DNA from: an uncultured Polaribacter sp.
GTDB lineage: Bacteria > Bacteroidota > Bacteroidia > Flavobacteriales > Flavobacteriaceae
Assembly: GCA_947497755.1 (NCBI GenBank)
Contig: CANMHT010000002.1
Coordinates: forward strand, 372,001 to 436,000
Reading direction: 5' to 3'
Length of the DNA stretch: 64,000 nucleotides
Position numbers and translations under genes: made by a program. The notes beneath the pieces are model-generated. The model saw only the letters and a list, made by a program, of their open reading frames with translations. It had not been told where the DNA came from and did no database searches. Below are positions 27,579 to 35,868 of this stretch, one piece after another (the stretch's first letter is position 1; the number at the start of each line of letters is the position of its first letter).

Positions 27579-28921
27579 TGAATTTAAAAAAGATACATAA
27601 CGTTTATTTTATAGGAATCGGAGGTATTGGAATGAGTGCACTTGCACGTTATTTTAACGCCAATGGAAAACAGGTGGCTGGTTATGATAAAACCCAGACT
27701 AAAATTACGGATTCTTTGGTAGATTTAGGTATTGAAATTCACTTTGAAGATGGAGTAGAACATATTCCGAATGACTTTTTAAATGTAGAACATACATTGG
27801 TGGTTTTTACGCCAGCAATTCCGAAAAATCATTTAGAATATAATTATTTAAAAGAACAAGGATATACAATATTAAAACGCGCAGAAGTTTTAGGGAAGAT
27901 TACAGAGAATACTTTTTGTTTAGCGGTGGCTGGTACACATGGTAAAACTACAACATCTTCCATTTTGGGACATATCATGCAGCCGAGTTCGGCAACTTCG
28001 TTTTTAGGGGGAATAGCAGAGAATTATCAATCTAATTTAATTTTAGGAAAAGATGAGGTTTCTGTGGTTGAGGCTGATGAATTTGATCGATCATTTTTAC
28101 AACTGTCTCCAGATATTGCTTGTATAACCTCTATGGATGCAGATCATTTAGATATTTATGGAGAACATGATGAGTTGATACAATCATTCAATGATTTTGC
28201 AAAAAAAGTTTCTAAAACATTGATTGTAGCTAAAGGACTTCCAATAGAAGGATTGACTTATGCAATAGAAGAAGATGCAGATTATAAAGCATATCGTTTA
28301 AGAATAGAAAACGGGAAATATATTTTTGATGTGCAAACTCCAAATGCTATCGTTACAGATATAGAATTGAGTTTGCCTGGGAAGCATAATGTAATGAACG
28401 CTTTGGCGGCATTGGCAATTGCAGAGCAACAGGGTGTTGATTTGGATTTGATTAAAAGTCAGTTGAAGAGTTTTAAAGGTGTACAGCGACGATTTTCATA
28501 TAAAATAAATACAGAAAATTTAGTGTTGATTGATGATTATGCACATCATCCAACAGAAATAAAAGCAGTACAAAACTCAGTAAGAGAAATGTATCCTGAT
28601 AAAAAAGTGTTGGCAGTTTTTCAACCGCATTTATTTAGTAGAACACAAGATTTTGTAGATGATTTTGCAAAAGAATTAGCGGGGTTTGACGAGTTGTTGC
28701 TTTTAGATATTTATCCAGCAAGAGAATTGCCAATTGAGGGAGTGAGTTCTTCTTGGTTATTAGATAAAATTGATTTAGAGAAAAAGAAATTAGTAGTAAA
28801 AGAAACATTAATTAATCATATAAAAAACTCAGAAGCAACTGTGGTTGTATTATTAGGAGCAGGTGATATTGGTGTAATGGTTACTATGGTTGTAGATGAA
28901 TTAAAAAAAGAACTATTGTAA
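27578..28921 (+). CDS. murC: UDP-MurNAc:L-alanine ligase MurC
   Basis: Adds the first peptide residue to UDP-MurNAc. N-terminal GIGGIGMSALAR (13-24), the ATP loop GTHGKTTTSS and the LIDDYAHHPTEIKA motif are all present. The start is GTG overlapping the murG stop by one base; the family N-terminus (NVYFIGIGG) follows a few codons later, so this start is well supported. Confidence 0.95.
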   Translation: MNLKKIHNVYFIGIGGIGMSALARYFNANGKQVAGYDKTQTKITDSLVDLGIEIHFEDGVEHIPNDFLNVEHTLVVFTPAIPKNHLEYNYLKEQGYTILKRAEVLGKITENTFCLAVAGTHGKTTTSSILGHIMQPSSATSFLGGIAENYQSNLILGKDEVSVVEADEFDRSFLQLSPDIACITSMDADHLDIYGEHDELIQSFNDFAKKVSKTLIVAKGLPIEGLTYAIEEDADYKAYRLRIENGKYIFDVQTPNAIVTDIELSLPGKHNVMNALAALAIAEQQGVDLDLIKSQLKSFKGVQRRFSYKINTENLVLIDDYAHHPTEIKAVQNSVREMYPDKKVLAVFQPHLFSRTQDFVDDFAKELAGFDELLLLDIYPARELPIEGVSSSWLLDKIDLEKKKLVVKETLINHIKNSEATVVVLLGAGDIGVMVTMVVDELKKELL

Positions 28922-28923
28922 AT

Positions 28924-29643
28924 ATGAAAAAGTTATTAGCATACATATTTTCGTTGTTTTTAATAGGAGGTTTGTTCTTTCTTTATAGTTTTTCATCGGC
29001 AAAAAACCTAAGTAAAAAAATAAGAAAAGTTGAAATAGAATTTGAAGAAGGAGCTAATGATTTTTTAACTCAAGATATGGTTAATAAATTGTTAATACAA
29101 AATCAAAAAAAAGTGCAAAACCAAGCAAAATCTGTTATAGATTTACAAGGTTTAGAGTATAGGGTACTCTCAAATCCATATATAGAAAAAGCAACGGTCT
29201 ATTATACCATTGATGGTGTACTAAAAACAATTGTTAAGCAAAGAGAACCAATTGCTAGAGTTAATGCTTTTAACTCGTCTTATTATGTTGATAAACAAGG
29301 AGTAGAGGTGCCGCTTTCTGAAAATTATTCTGCAAGAGTAATTTTAGTTACAGGAAATATTTCTAAAGAGAATTTGAAAGAAATTACGGGTTTTGTAAAC
29401 GTAATTTTAGCTGATGATTTTTTAAAAAAAGAAGTAATAGGAATCCATAAAAAGCAGAACAATGAATTTGTTTTGAGTGTTAGAAGTGGTTCTTACAAAA
29501 TTGAGCTTGGTAAATTGAGTGGAATTAGAACGAAATTTATGAAGCTAAAAGCATTTTATAACTCTATTGGAGATTATAAAAAAATAGAGCAATACAAAAC
29601 AATAAATTTAAAATATCACAACCAAGTTGTGTGCGCAAAATAA
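28924..29643 (+). CDS. ftsQ: Cell-division protein FtsQ/DivIB
   Basis: A bitopic division protein, 239 residues, with one N-terminal transmembrane helix (about 5-23) and a periplasmic region. The POTRA-like part (about 33-100) starts with VEIEFEEGANDFLT, followed by the beta domain. Sequence conservation is low; the order murC-ftsQ-ftsA supports the call. It follows murC by 2 bases and precedes ftsA by 6. Confidence 0.88.
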   Translation: MKKLLAYIFSLFLIGGLFFLYSFSSAKNLSKKIRKVEIEFEEGANDFLTQDMVNKLLIQNQKKVQNQAKSVIDLQGLEYRVLSNPYIEKATVYYTIDGVLKTIVKQREPIARVNAFNSSYYVDKQGVEVPLSENYSARVILVTGNISKENLKEITGFVNVILADDFLKKEVIGIHKKQNNEFVLSVRSGSYKIELGKLSGIRTKFMKLKAFYNSIGDYKKIEQYKTINLKYHNQVVCAK

Positions 29644-29649
29644 AACAAG

Positions 29650-30978
29650 ATGGAAAACAATAAAATAGCTGTAGGTCTAGATATTGGTACAACCAAGATT
29701 GTTGCCATGGTTGGTAAAAAGAACGAATACGGAAAATTAGAAGTTCAAGGTATTGGTAAAGCAAAAAGCTTAGGTGTTAAGAGAGGTGTGGTAAGTAATA
29801 TTACTCAAACCATTCAATCAATACAGCAAGCGGTTGATGAAGCAGAAAGTGTTTCTGGACAAAAAATAAATGAAGTTGTTGTTGGAATTGCAGGACAACA
29901 CATCAGAAGTTTACATCATAGCGATTATATTACTAGAACTAATGCAGATGAGGTAATTGATGATAATGATATTGAGAATTTAGTAAATCAAGTGCATAAG
30001 TTGGTAATGCTACCTGGAGAAGAAATTATCCATGTATTACCACAAGAATTTAAAGTTGATAGTCAAGGAGAAATTAAAGAACCAATCGGTATGTATGGAG
30101 GGCGTTTAGAAGCCAATTTCCATGTGGTTGTTGGTCAGGTTTCTTCTATAAGAAATATAGGTAGATGCGTAAAAAGTGCTGACTTAAATTTATCAGATAT
30201 TACTTTAGAACCCCTAGCTTCTGCCTCTGCAGTATTAAGTCAAGAAGAAAAAGAAGCCGGAGTTGCTTTGATTGATATAGGTGGTGGAACTACAGACTTA
30301 GCCATTTTTAAAGACGGAATTATTCGTCATACAGCAGTAATTCCATTTGGAGGAAATGTAATTACTGAAGATATTAAAGAAGGTTGTTCTATTATAGAAA
30401 AGCAAGCAGAATTATTAAAAATTAAGTTTGGATCTGCTTGGCCAGGAGAAAATAAAGAAACAGAAATTGTTTCTATTCCAGGTTTAAGAGGTAGAGAACC
30501 AAAAGAGATTACACTTAAAAACTTGTCAAAAATTATTCATGCTAGAGTGCAAGAAATTATTGAGCATGTGTATTTGGAAATAAAAAACTACGGACATGAA
30601 ACTCAAAAAGGAAAGCTAATTGCTGGAATTGTATTGACTGGTGGAGGTTCACAATTAAAACATTTACGCCAGTTGGTAGAATATATTACAGGAATGGATG
30701 CTAGAATTGGTTATCCAAATGAGCATTTAGCAGGAGATTCTGATGAAGCCTTATCTAGCCCTTCTTATGCAACTGCAGTTGGACTTTTAATGGAAGGATT
30801 GGAAAAAGAATGTAAAGAAGAGCCAGTAGAAGAAATTGTTGAGGAAGAAATTTCTTTAGAAGAATCTGCTGAAGAAGTAGTTGAGGAAAAAGTAGAAGAA
30901 AAACCTGTAAAAAAAGGAAAATCATTCTTAGATAGGTTTGCAGAGCGTTTTAAAGAATTTTTAGATAACGCAGAATAA
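29650..30978 (+). CDS. ftsA: Cell-division actin homologue FtsA
   Basis: Tethers FtsZ to the membrane. Actin-fold ATP-binding motifs are GLDIGTTKI at 9-17, the DIGGGTTDLA phosphate-2 loop and the GIVLTGGGSQL adenosine motif. After the core there is an acidic Glu/Val-rich linker of about 40 residues (about 380-420) and a terminal amphipathic helix (SFLDRFAERFKEFL) for membrane binding. The linker mirrors the acidic tail of FtsZ next door. Confidence 0.95.
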   Translation: MENNKIAVGLDIGTTKIVAMVGKKNEYGKLEVQGIGKAKSLGVKRGVVSNITQTIQSIQQAVDEAESVSGQKINEVVVGIAGQHIRSLHHSDYITRTNADEVIDDNDIENLVNQVHKLVMLPGEEIIHVLPQEFKVDSQGEIKEPIGMYGGRLEANFHVVVGQVSSIRNIGRCVKSADLNLSDITLEPLASASAVLSQEEKEAGVALIDIGGGTTDLAIFKDGIIRHTAVIPFGGNVITEDIKEGCSIIEKQAELLKIKFGSAWPGENKETEIVSIPGLRGREPKEITLKNLSKIIHARVQEIIEHVYLEIKNYGHETQKGKLIAGIVLTGGGSQLKHLRQLVEYITGMDARIGYPNEHLAGDSDEALSSPSYATAVGLLMEGLEKECKEEPVEEIVEEEISLEESAEEVVEEKVEEKPVKKGKSFLDRFAERFKEFLDNAE

Positions 30979-31024
30979 AAATTAAAAGATAAACGATATA
31001 AACCCTTAAAATAGAAAAGTTATT

Positions 31025-32926
31025 ATGAGCGGAGAATTTGATAACATTTTATTTGACATGCCCAAATCACAATCTAATGCCATTAAAGTAATCGGTGTTG
31101 GAGGTGGTGGTAGTAATGCTGTAAACCACATGTTTCAGCAAGACATTAAAGGAGTAGACTTTGTCATCTGTAATACAGATGCACAAGCTTTAGAAAGCAG
31201 TGCTATTCCTAATAAAATTCAGCTAGGTGCAGATTTAACTTCTGGATTAGGAGCTGGTGCAAATCCAGAAATTGGAGAAAGAGCAGCAAAAGAAAGTTTA
31301 GAAGAAATTCAACAAATGTTGAGTACTCAAACTAAAATGGTATTTATTACTGCCGGAATGGGTGGTGGTACAGGAACAGGAGCAGCTCCAATCATTGCTA
31401 AAATAGCCAAAGACATGGATATTTTAACTGTAGGAATTGTAACAATGCCATTTCAATTTGAAGGTAGAATGCGCTCAAAACAAGCTCAAATTGGAATTGA
31501 TACATTAAGAAGTAATGTAGATTCTTTAATTGTTATTAATAATAACAAATTAAGAGAAGTGTATGGTAATTTAGGGTTTAAAGCAGGTTTCTCAAAAGCA
31601 GATGAAGTATTATCTACTGCGGCAAAGGGAATTGCAGAGGTAATTACACATCACTACAAACAAAATATCGATTTACATGATGCGAAGACTGTATTATCTA
31701 ATAGTGGAACAGCAATTATGGGTTCTGCAAAAGAGTCGGGTGTAAATAGAGGTAAAAACGCTATTGTAAAAGCATTAGATTCTCCGTTGTTAAATGATAA
31801 TAAAATTACTGGTGCTAAAAATGTATTGTTATTGATTGTGTCTGGTACAGATGAAGTAACACTTGATGAAATTGGAGAAATCAATGATTATATCCAAATT
31901 GAAGCAGGATATGATGCCAATATTATTATGGGAATCGGAGAGGATGATGCATTAGGAGATGCGATTGCTGTTACTGTTGTTGCTACAGGTTTTGCAGCAG
32001 ATCAACAGAGTACAATTACCAATACAGAAGCGAAAAAAATTATTCATACTTTAGAAGATGAACAAAAAGCAACTTATGATTTTTCTGAAAAAACAGTAGA
32101 GGCTTCAAGTGTTATCGATGCTCCAATTAGCCATAAACAAGAAACAAAAATTGTACATGTTTTGGAGGATGAAGAAGAGGTTATTGAAAAGAAATCTGAT
32201 TTGATTCCAACAACTGAGTTTATTAATAATATTGAGGTTGTTTATGATGAGATAGCAACTGAAACTATTTCTGAAGATGATTTTATTATTACCAATGTAA
32301 CTTCTAAAGAAGAAAATGTAGTTGAAAAACCTGTGCAATTACAAGCAGATTTATTGTTTGATTTGCCATTAAATAGCTACGAAGAAATTAAACCAGAGCC
32401 AACCAAAGAAAAAGAGGTTCGCTATGATTTGTCTTTAGAAGATGTAAACGAGATTGAAGTAAATGACCCTATCGAGATTGTTGCTGATAAAAACAAAGTT
32501 GTAGAAAAAAGATTTGTTTTAGAAGACTTTAATGTTGAGCCAACAATAGGCAAAAGCTCTGTAATTAAGCAACAAGAAAAAGAGGAAGAAGATTTTGCTT
32601 TTACAGTTAAAACAAAAGCACCTAAAGTTGAAGACATCGAAACTATTTCTGAAGAAGTATCTCCATTGAGTTTAACCATTGCAGAATTGGAAAAAACGGC
32701 AGAGTTACGTCGTCAAAAAATGAAAGGCTTCAATTATAAATTTACAGATCAAGTAAATAAAAATATTGATGATATTGAACGTCAACCTGCTTATAAAAGA
32801 TTAGGTGTTGATTTGGATGAGGTAAACTCAGATTTAAGTAAGTCAAAAACTACATTAAGTACAGATGCAAATGACGATGTTCAATTGCGATCTAACAATT
32901 CGTTTTTACACGATAATGTAGATTAA
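31025..32926 (+). CDS. ftsZ: Cell-division tubulin homologue FtsZ with long acidic tail
   Basis: The polymerising GTPase of the division ring. The globular domain (about 15-325) has GVGGGGSNAV at 24-33, the tubulin signature GGGTGTG at 113-119 and the NNNKLREVYGN and T7-loop regions. About 300 further residues form a low-complexity linker rich in Glu, Val and Lys, ending in a conserved-looking tail with KMKGFNYKF and QPAYKRLGV. At 633 residues it is far longer than the 380-400 of most bacteria, which is usual for flavobacteria. A terminator follows. Confidence 0.95.
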   Translation: MSGEFDNILFDMPKSQSNAIKVIGVGGGGSNAVNHMFQQDIKGVDFVICNTDAQALESSAIPNKIQLGADLTSGLGAGANPEIGERAAKESLEEIQQMLSTQTKMVFITAGMGGGTGTGAAPIIAKIAKDMDILTVGIVTMPFQFEGRMRSKQAQIGIDTLRSNVDSLIVINNNKLREVYGNLGFKAGFSKADEVLSTAAKGIAEVITHHYKQNIDLHDAKTVLSNSGTAIMGSAKESGVNRGKNAIVKALDSPLLNDNKITGAKNVLLLIVSGTDEVTLDEIGEINDYIQIEAGYDANIIMGIGEDDALGDAIAVTVVATGFAADQQSTITNTEAKKIIHTLEDEQKATYDFSEKTVEASSVIDAPISHKQETKIVHVLEDEEEVIEKKSDLIPTTEFINNIEVVYDEIATETISEDDFIITNVTSKEENVVEKPVQLQADLLFDLPLNSYEEIKPEPTKEKEVRYDLSLEDVNEIEVNDPIEIVADKNKVVEKRFVLEDFNVEPTIGKSSVIKQQEKEEEDFAFTVKTKAPKVEDIETISEEVSPLSLTIAELEKTAELRRQKMKGFNYKFTDQVNKNIDDIERQPAYKRLGVDLDEVNSDLSKSKTTLSTDANDDVQLRSNNSFLHDNVD

Positions 32927-32981
32927 TAATATGAACAAAAGCACGTTCAATTATTCCCTAAATTAATTGTATTTGTTTTTT

Positions 32982-33010
32982 AAATTCCTGAGAAATCAGG
33001 AATTTTTTTA
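32982..33010 (+). terminator. Terminator of the dcw operon after ftsZ
   Basis: A 10-base-pair stem (AAATTCCTGA / TCAGGAATTT) with GAAA loop, followed by TTTT. It closes the unit that begins at mraZ. Confidence 0.85.
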
Positions 33011-33014
33011 TACC

Positions 33015-33022
33015 TATATTTG
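33015..33022 (+). promoter_or_regulatory. -7 element of yqeY
   Basis: TATATTTG matches TAnnTTTG, 20 bases before the yqeY ATG and directly after the ftsZ terminator. Confidence 0.6.
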
Positions 33023-33041
33023 TAGTTCAAAAAAAGAAAAG

Positions 33042-33491
33042 ATGAGTTTAGAAAAACAATTGATGGACCAAATGAAAGCAGCTATGAAATCGAAAGATAC
33101 AGTTGCTTTACAAGCTTTAAGATCTGTAAAATCTGCAATTTTATTGGCTAAGACTGAAAATGGAGCTGGTAGCGAATTGACAGAAGATCAAGAAATGAAA
33201 ATCTTACAAAAACAGGTAAAGCAACGTAAAGATAGTGCTGCTATTTTTGTAGATCAAGGAAGAGAAGATTTAGCAGCGCCTGAATTGGCCCAAGCAGCAG
33301 TTATAGAACAATTTTTACCAGAAGCTTTGTCTGAAGAAGAAATAGAAAAAGTAGTACTTGCTACCATAGAAAAAGTTGGTGCATTTAGTATGAAAGATAT
33401 GGGTAAAGTGATGGGAATTGTTTCTAAAGAATTGGCAGGTCAAGCAGACGGGAAAACCATTTCTACCTTAGTAAAAAAGAACTTAGCCTAA
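33042..33491 (+). CDS. yqeY: GatB/YqeY domain protein
   Basis: A 149-residue cytosolic helical protein with homology to the C-terminal tRNA-contacting domain of GatB; its own role is unclear but relates to aminoacyl-tRNA handling by homology. Motifs are LRSVKSAI (27-34), QVKQRKDSAAIF and the C-terminal DMGKVMG segment. The ATG at 33042 is chosen because the frame's earlier start lies in the ftsZ terminator. A tRNA gene begins only 8 bases after its stop, suggesting a common transcript. Confidence 0.9.
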   Translation: MSLEKQLMDQMKAAMKSKDTVALQALRSVKSAILLAKTENGAGSELTEDQEMKILQKQVKQRKDSAAIFVDQGREDLAAPELAQAAVIEQFLPEALSEEEIEKVVLATIEKVGAFSMKDMGKVMGIVSKELAGQADGKTISTLVKKNLA

Positions 33492-33499
33492 GTAAATAT

Positions 33500-33573
33500 G
33501 GCTCCGTAGTTCAACTGAATAGAATATCAGATTTCGGCTCTGAGGGTTGCAGGTTTGAATCCTGCCGGAGTCA
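33500..33573 (+). tRNA. tRNA-Arg (anticodon TCG)
   Basis: A 74-base cloverleaf. The acceptor stem is GGCTCCG / CGGAGTC with one G-T pair; discriminator A73; CCA is not encoded. The anticodon arm TCAGA-TTTCGGC-TCTGA gives anticodon TCG at 33534-33536, reading CGA and probably other CGN codons. The T stem is GCAGG / CCTGC. The D loop has A at position 19 and the T loop has T at position 56, so the usual G19-C56 elbow pair is replaced by A19-U56. It is followed by its own hairpin terminator. Confidence 0.93.
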
Positions 33574-33583
33574 CATATTAGTT

Positions 33584-33630
33584 AACTTCATAAAATGTAA
33601 TTATTATATTTTATGAGGTTTTTATTTTTT
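33584..33630 (+). terminator. Terminator after tRNA-Arg
   Basis: A 13-base-pair stem (AACTTCATAAAAT / ATTTTATGAGGTT, one T-G pair) with an 11-base AT loop, followed by a T-rich run up to 33630. Confidence 0.7.
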
Positions 33631-33634
33631 AAAT

Positions 33635-34546
33635 TTATTCTGATTTTTTAAAACCATTAGGTGTTAAACCAGTATTTTTTTTGAAGTAATTAGTAAAGTT
33701 AGAGACTTCATCAAATCCCAAGGTTTCACCAATTTGTTCTATAGAATTTGTTGAATTAATAAGTAAAGACTTAGCTTCCATAATTACATATTCTGTAATG
33801 ATTTTTTTAGGAGAATTTCCTGTGGTCTTTCTTACGCACTCTGCTAAATAAACAGAACTCACATTTAATTTATTAGCATAAAAATGTATTTTTTGTCTTT
33901 TTTTAGATGTTATTTTTAATAGATTTTCAAAAAGAAATGTAATTTCTTCTGCACGTGAAACTTTGGTGTTTTGAATGATTTTTTCTTCAAGTAAACGCTT
34001 AATCTCATATAAAAGAATGATTAAATACGAACGAATTATTTCAATATTATTTTCATCAAGTTTTTGAAATTCTTGATATATTTTTTTTAAATACTCAATA
34101 CATAAACGTTCAACTTTTCCTTTAATAAAGTAAATTGGAGAAGAATGTCTGTTAAAGTAAGGGAATTTTTGAATAATGCTGTAATCAGTTGGTCCTAGAG
34201 GTAAAAAATCAGAAGTAAAAAAAACAAGGTAAGCAATTCCTTTACCTTTTTTAGTTGAAGGATCACCTTCAGGAATATCCATATAAAAACTCTGACCCGG
34301 AGCTAAAAATGTTAAATGACCTTCTTTAGTATTGTAATTCGTATTATCTACAGACATTTCTAGGTCATAGTTTGCTCCATAGCTAATTTCAAAAATATGT
34401 TTTGAAATGATATTAGAATAATTATTAATCTCTCCAATATGATCTTCTACTTTTAGAATATGAAAATTATGGTGCTTCTGATATTTTTCAAGGTTCATAT
34501 CTTTTAGCATGTCTTTTACATTTTCTACAAGAAAAGGATATTTCAT
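33635..34546 (-). CDS. AraC-family transcriptional regulator
   Basis: A 303-residue regulator with an N-terminal cupin-like sensor part and a C-terminal AraC double helix-turn-helix from about residue 205. The HTH contains FYANKLNVSSVYLAECV for the first helix pair and IGETLGFDEVSNFTNYFKK for the second, ending with the GLTP motif. It is divergent from the RND efflux operon, so it most likely controls that operon in response to a small ligand; the ligand is unknown. Confidence 0.88.
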   Translation of the reverse strand: MKYPFLVENVKDMLKDMNLEKYQKHHNFHILKVEDHIGEINNYSNIISKHIFEISYGANYDLEMSVDNTNYNTKEGHLTFLAPGQSFYMDIPEGDPSTKKGKGIAYLVFFTSDFLPLGPTDYSIIQKFPYFNRHSSPIYFIKGKVERLCIEYLKKIYQEFQKLDENNIEIIRSYLIILLYEIKRLLEEKIIQNTKVSRAEEITFLFENLLKITSKKRQKIHFYANKLNVSSVYLAECVRKTTGNSPKKIITEYVIMEAKSLLINSTNSIEQIGETLGFDEVSNFTNYFKKNTGLTPNGFKKSE

Positions 34547-34640
34547 ATGTGAAATAAATAATGATTATATAATTCTAATGTACATCATTTTTTATAATTA
34601 TAACCATATTTTTGATATTTATTTAATGTTGTTTGGGCGT

Positions 34641-34648
34641 TATTTTTG
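34641..34648 (+). promoter_or_regulatory. -7 element of the RND efflux operon
   Basis: TATTTTTG matches TAnnTTTG; the start would be near 34655, about 20 bases before the adaptor ATG. No -33 TTG stands at normal spacing, which fits an activator-dependent promoter under the divergent AraC protein. Confidence 0.5.
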
Positions 34649-34674
34649 CACACGATTAAATAATATAAAAAGAT

Positions 34675-35862
34675 ATGATACCCAAAAATTCATATAAAAG
34701 AACACTAATTTTAAATAAAAATATAATAGTTATTGTTGTATTAAGTATTTTTCTAAGTGCTTGTGGAGATTGGAAGCAAGCTAACTGGGGAAAGACACTC
34801 CAGCAACCAGTAATTAAAATTACTAAAGGAAATTATAGTGGCTTTACATCTTACCCGACACGATTAGAAGGTATACAAGACATTGAAATTAGAGCTAAAG
34901 TAAATGGTTATATCCAGAATATTTTTGTTGATGAAGGTCAATTTGTCAAAAAAGGACAATTATTATTTCAATTAGAAGCCAATGTTATTTCTCAAAATAC
35001 AGCAGCTTCTAAAGCAGCAATAAAATCTGCTAAAGCATCAGTGAGTTCTGCTAAAATAGAAGTAATTCGCTTACGCCCATTAGTAGAAAAAAAGATTATC
35101 AGTTTAGTACAATTGCAAACAGCAGAAGCCAAATTAAAAATGGCTAAAGCTCAATTATACCAAGCAGAAAGTAATTTTAAAGCCAACAAAGCTAATCAAG
35201 AATACACAAATATTGTAAGTCCAGTAGATGGAATTTTAGGGAAAATTAATTTTCGAAAAGGAGCTTTAGTTGGGCCAGCAACAACATTAAGTTTAACAAC
35301 TGTATCTAATACGCAACAGATGTATGCTTATTTTTCGGTTGGTGAAATCGAAATTACAAAAATGACTAAAGATATTTCAGGAAAAAATTTGAATGAAAAA
35401 CTACAGACATTTCCCAAATTAGAATTAGAGTTGAGTGATGGGACTTTGTATAGTTTAAAAGGTAAGCTAGAAGTATCTACAGGGAAAGTTTCTCCAAAAA
35501 CAGGAGCAATACAACTTAGAGCCATTTTTGAAAATCCTAAAGGGGAGTTGTTGAGTGGTAATACAGGTTTAATTAAAATTCCACATCAGTATAAAAATAG
35601 AATTGCTGTTCCTACGATGTCCACATTAAACATACAAGGAATTATTATGGTATACTCACTTTCTGAAGGAGATACTTTAAGAATGCGTCCTATACAAATT
35701 GGAGGAGAGGTAGATAAATTTCTAATTGTAGATAGAGGTTTGGAAACCGGAGAAAAGATACTTGCACAAGGTTTAGGAAAAGTTTATCCAAATACAGTGA
35801 TTATCCCAACCGAAGTTAAGATGGACAGTTTAGTAAATAGTTTTCAACCATTATTTAAATAA
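34675..35862 (+). CDS. RND efflux periplasmic adaptor (membrane-fusion lipoprotein)
   Basis: A 395-residue AcrA/MexA-type adaptor. Hydrophobic residues 15-29 lead to the lipobox LSAC (Cys30), so it is lipid-anchored. The order is a lipoyl half (GYIQNIFVDEGQFVKKGQLL), an Ala/Lys-rich alpha-helical hairpin (about 100-165), a second lipoyl half (IVSPVDGILGKI) and beta-barrel and membrane-proximal domains. It is followed after 6 bases by the pump gene, forming a tripartite exporter. Confidence 0.93.
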   Translation: MIPKNSYKRTLILNKNIIVIVVLSIFLSACGDWKQANWGKTLQQPVIKITKGNYSGFTSYPTRLEGIQDIEIRAKVNGYIQNIFVDEGQFVKKGQLLFQLEANVISQNTAASKAAIKSAKASVSSAKIEVIRLRPLVEKKIISLVQLQTAEAKLKMAKAQLYQAESNFKANKANQEYTNIVSPVDGILGKINFRKGALVGPATTLSLTTVSNTQQMYAYFSVGEIEITKMTKDISGKNLNEKLQTFPKLELELSDGTLYSLKGKLEVSTGKVSPKTGAIQLRAIFENPKGELLSGNTGLIKIPHQYKNRIAVPTMSTLNIQGIIMVYSLSEGDTLRMRPIQIGGEVDKFLIVDRGLETGEKILAQGLGKVYPNTVIIPTEVKMDSLVNSFQPLFK

Positions 35863-35868
35863 AACATA

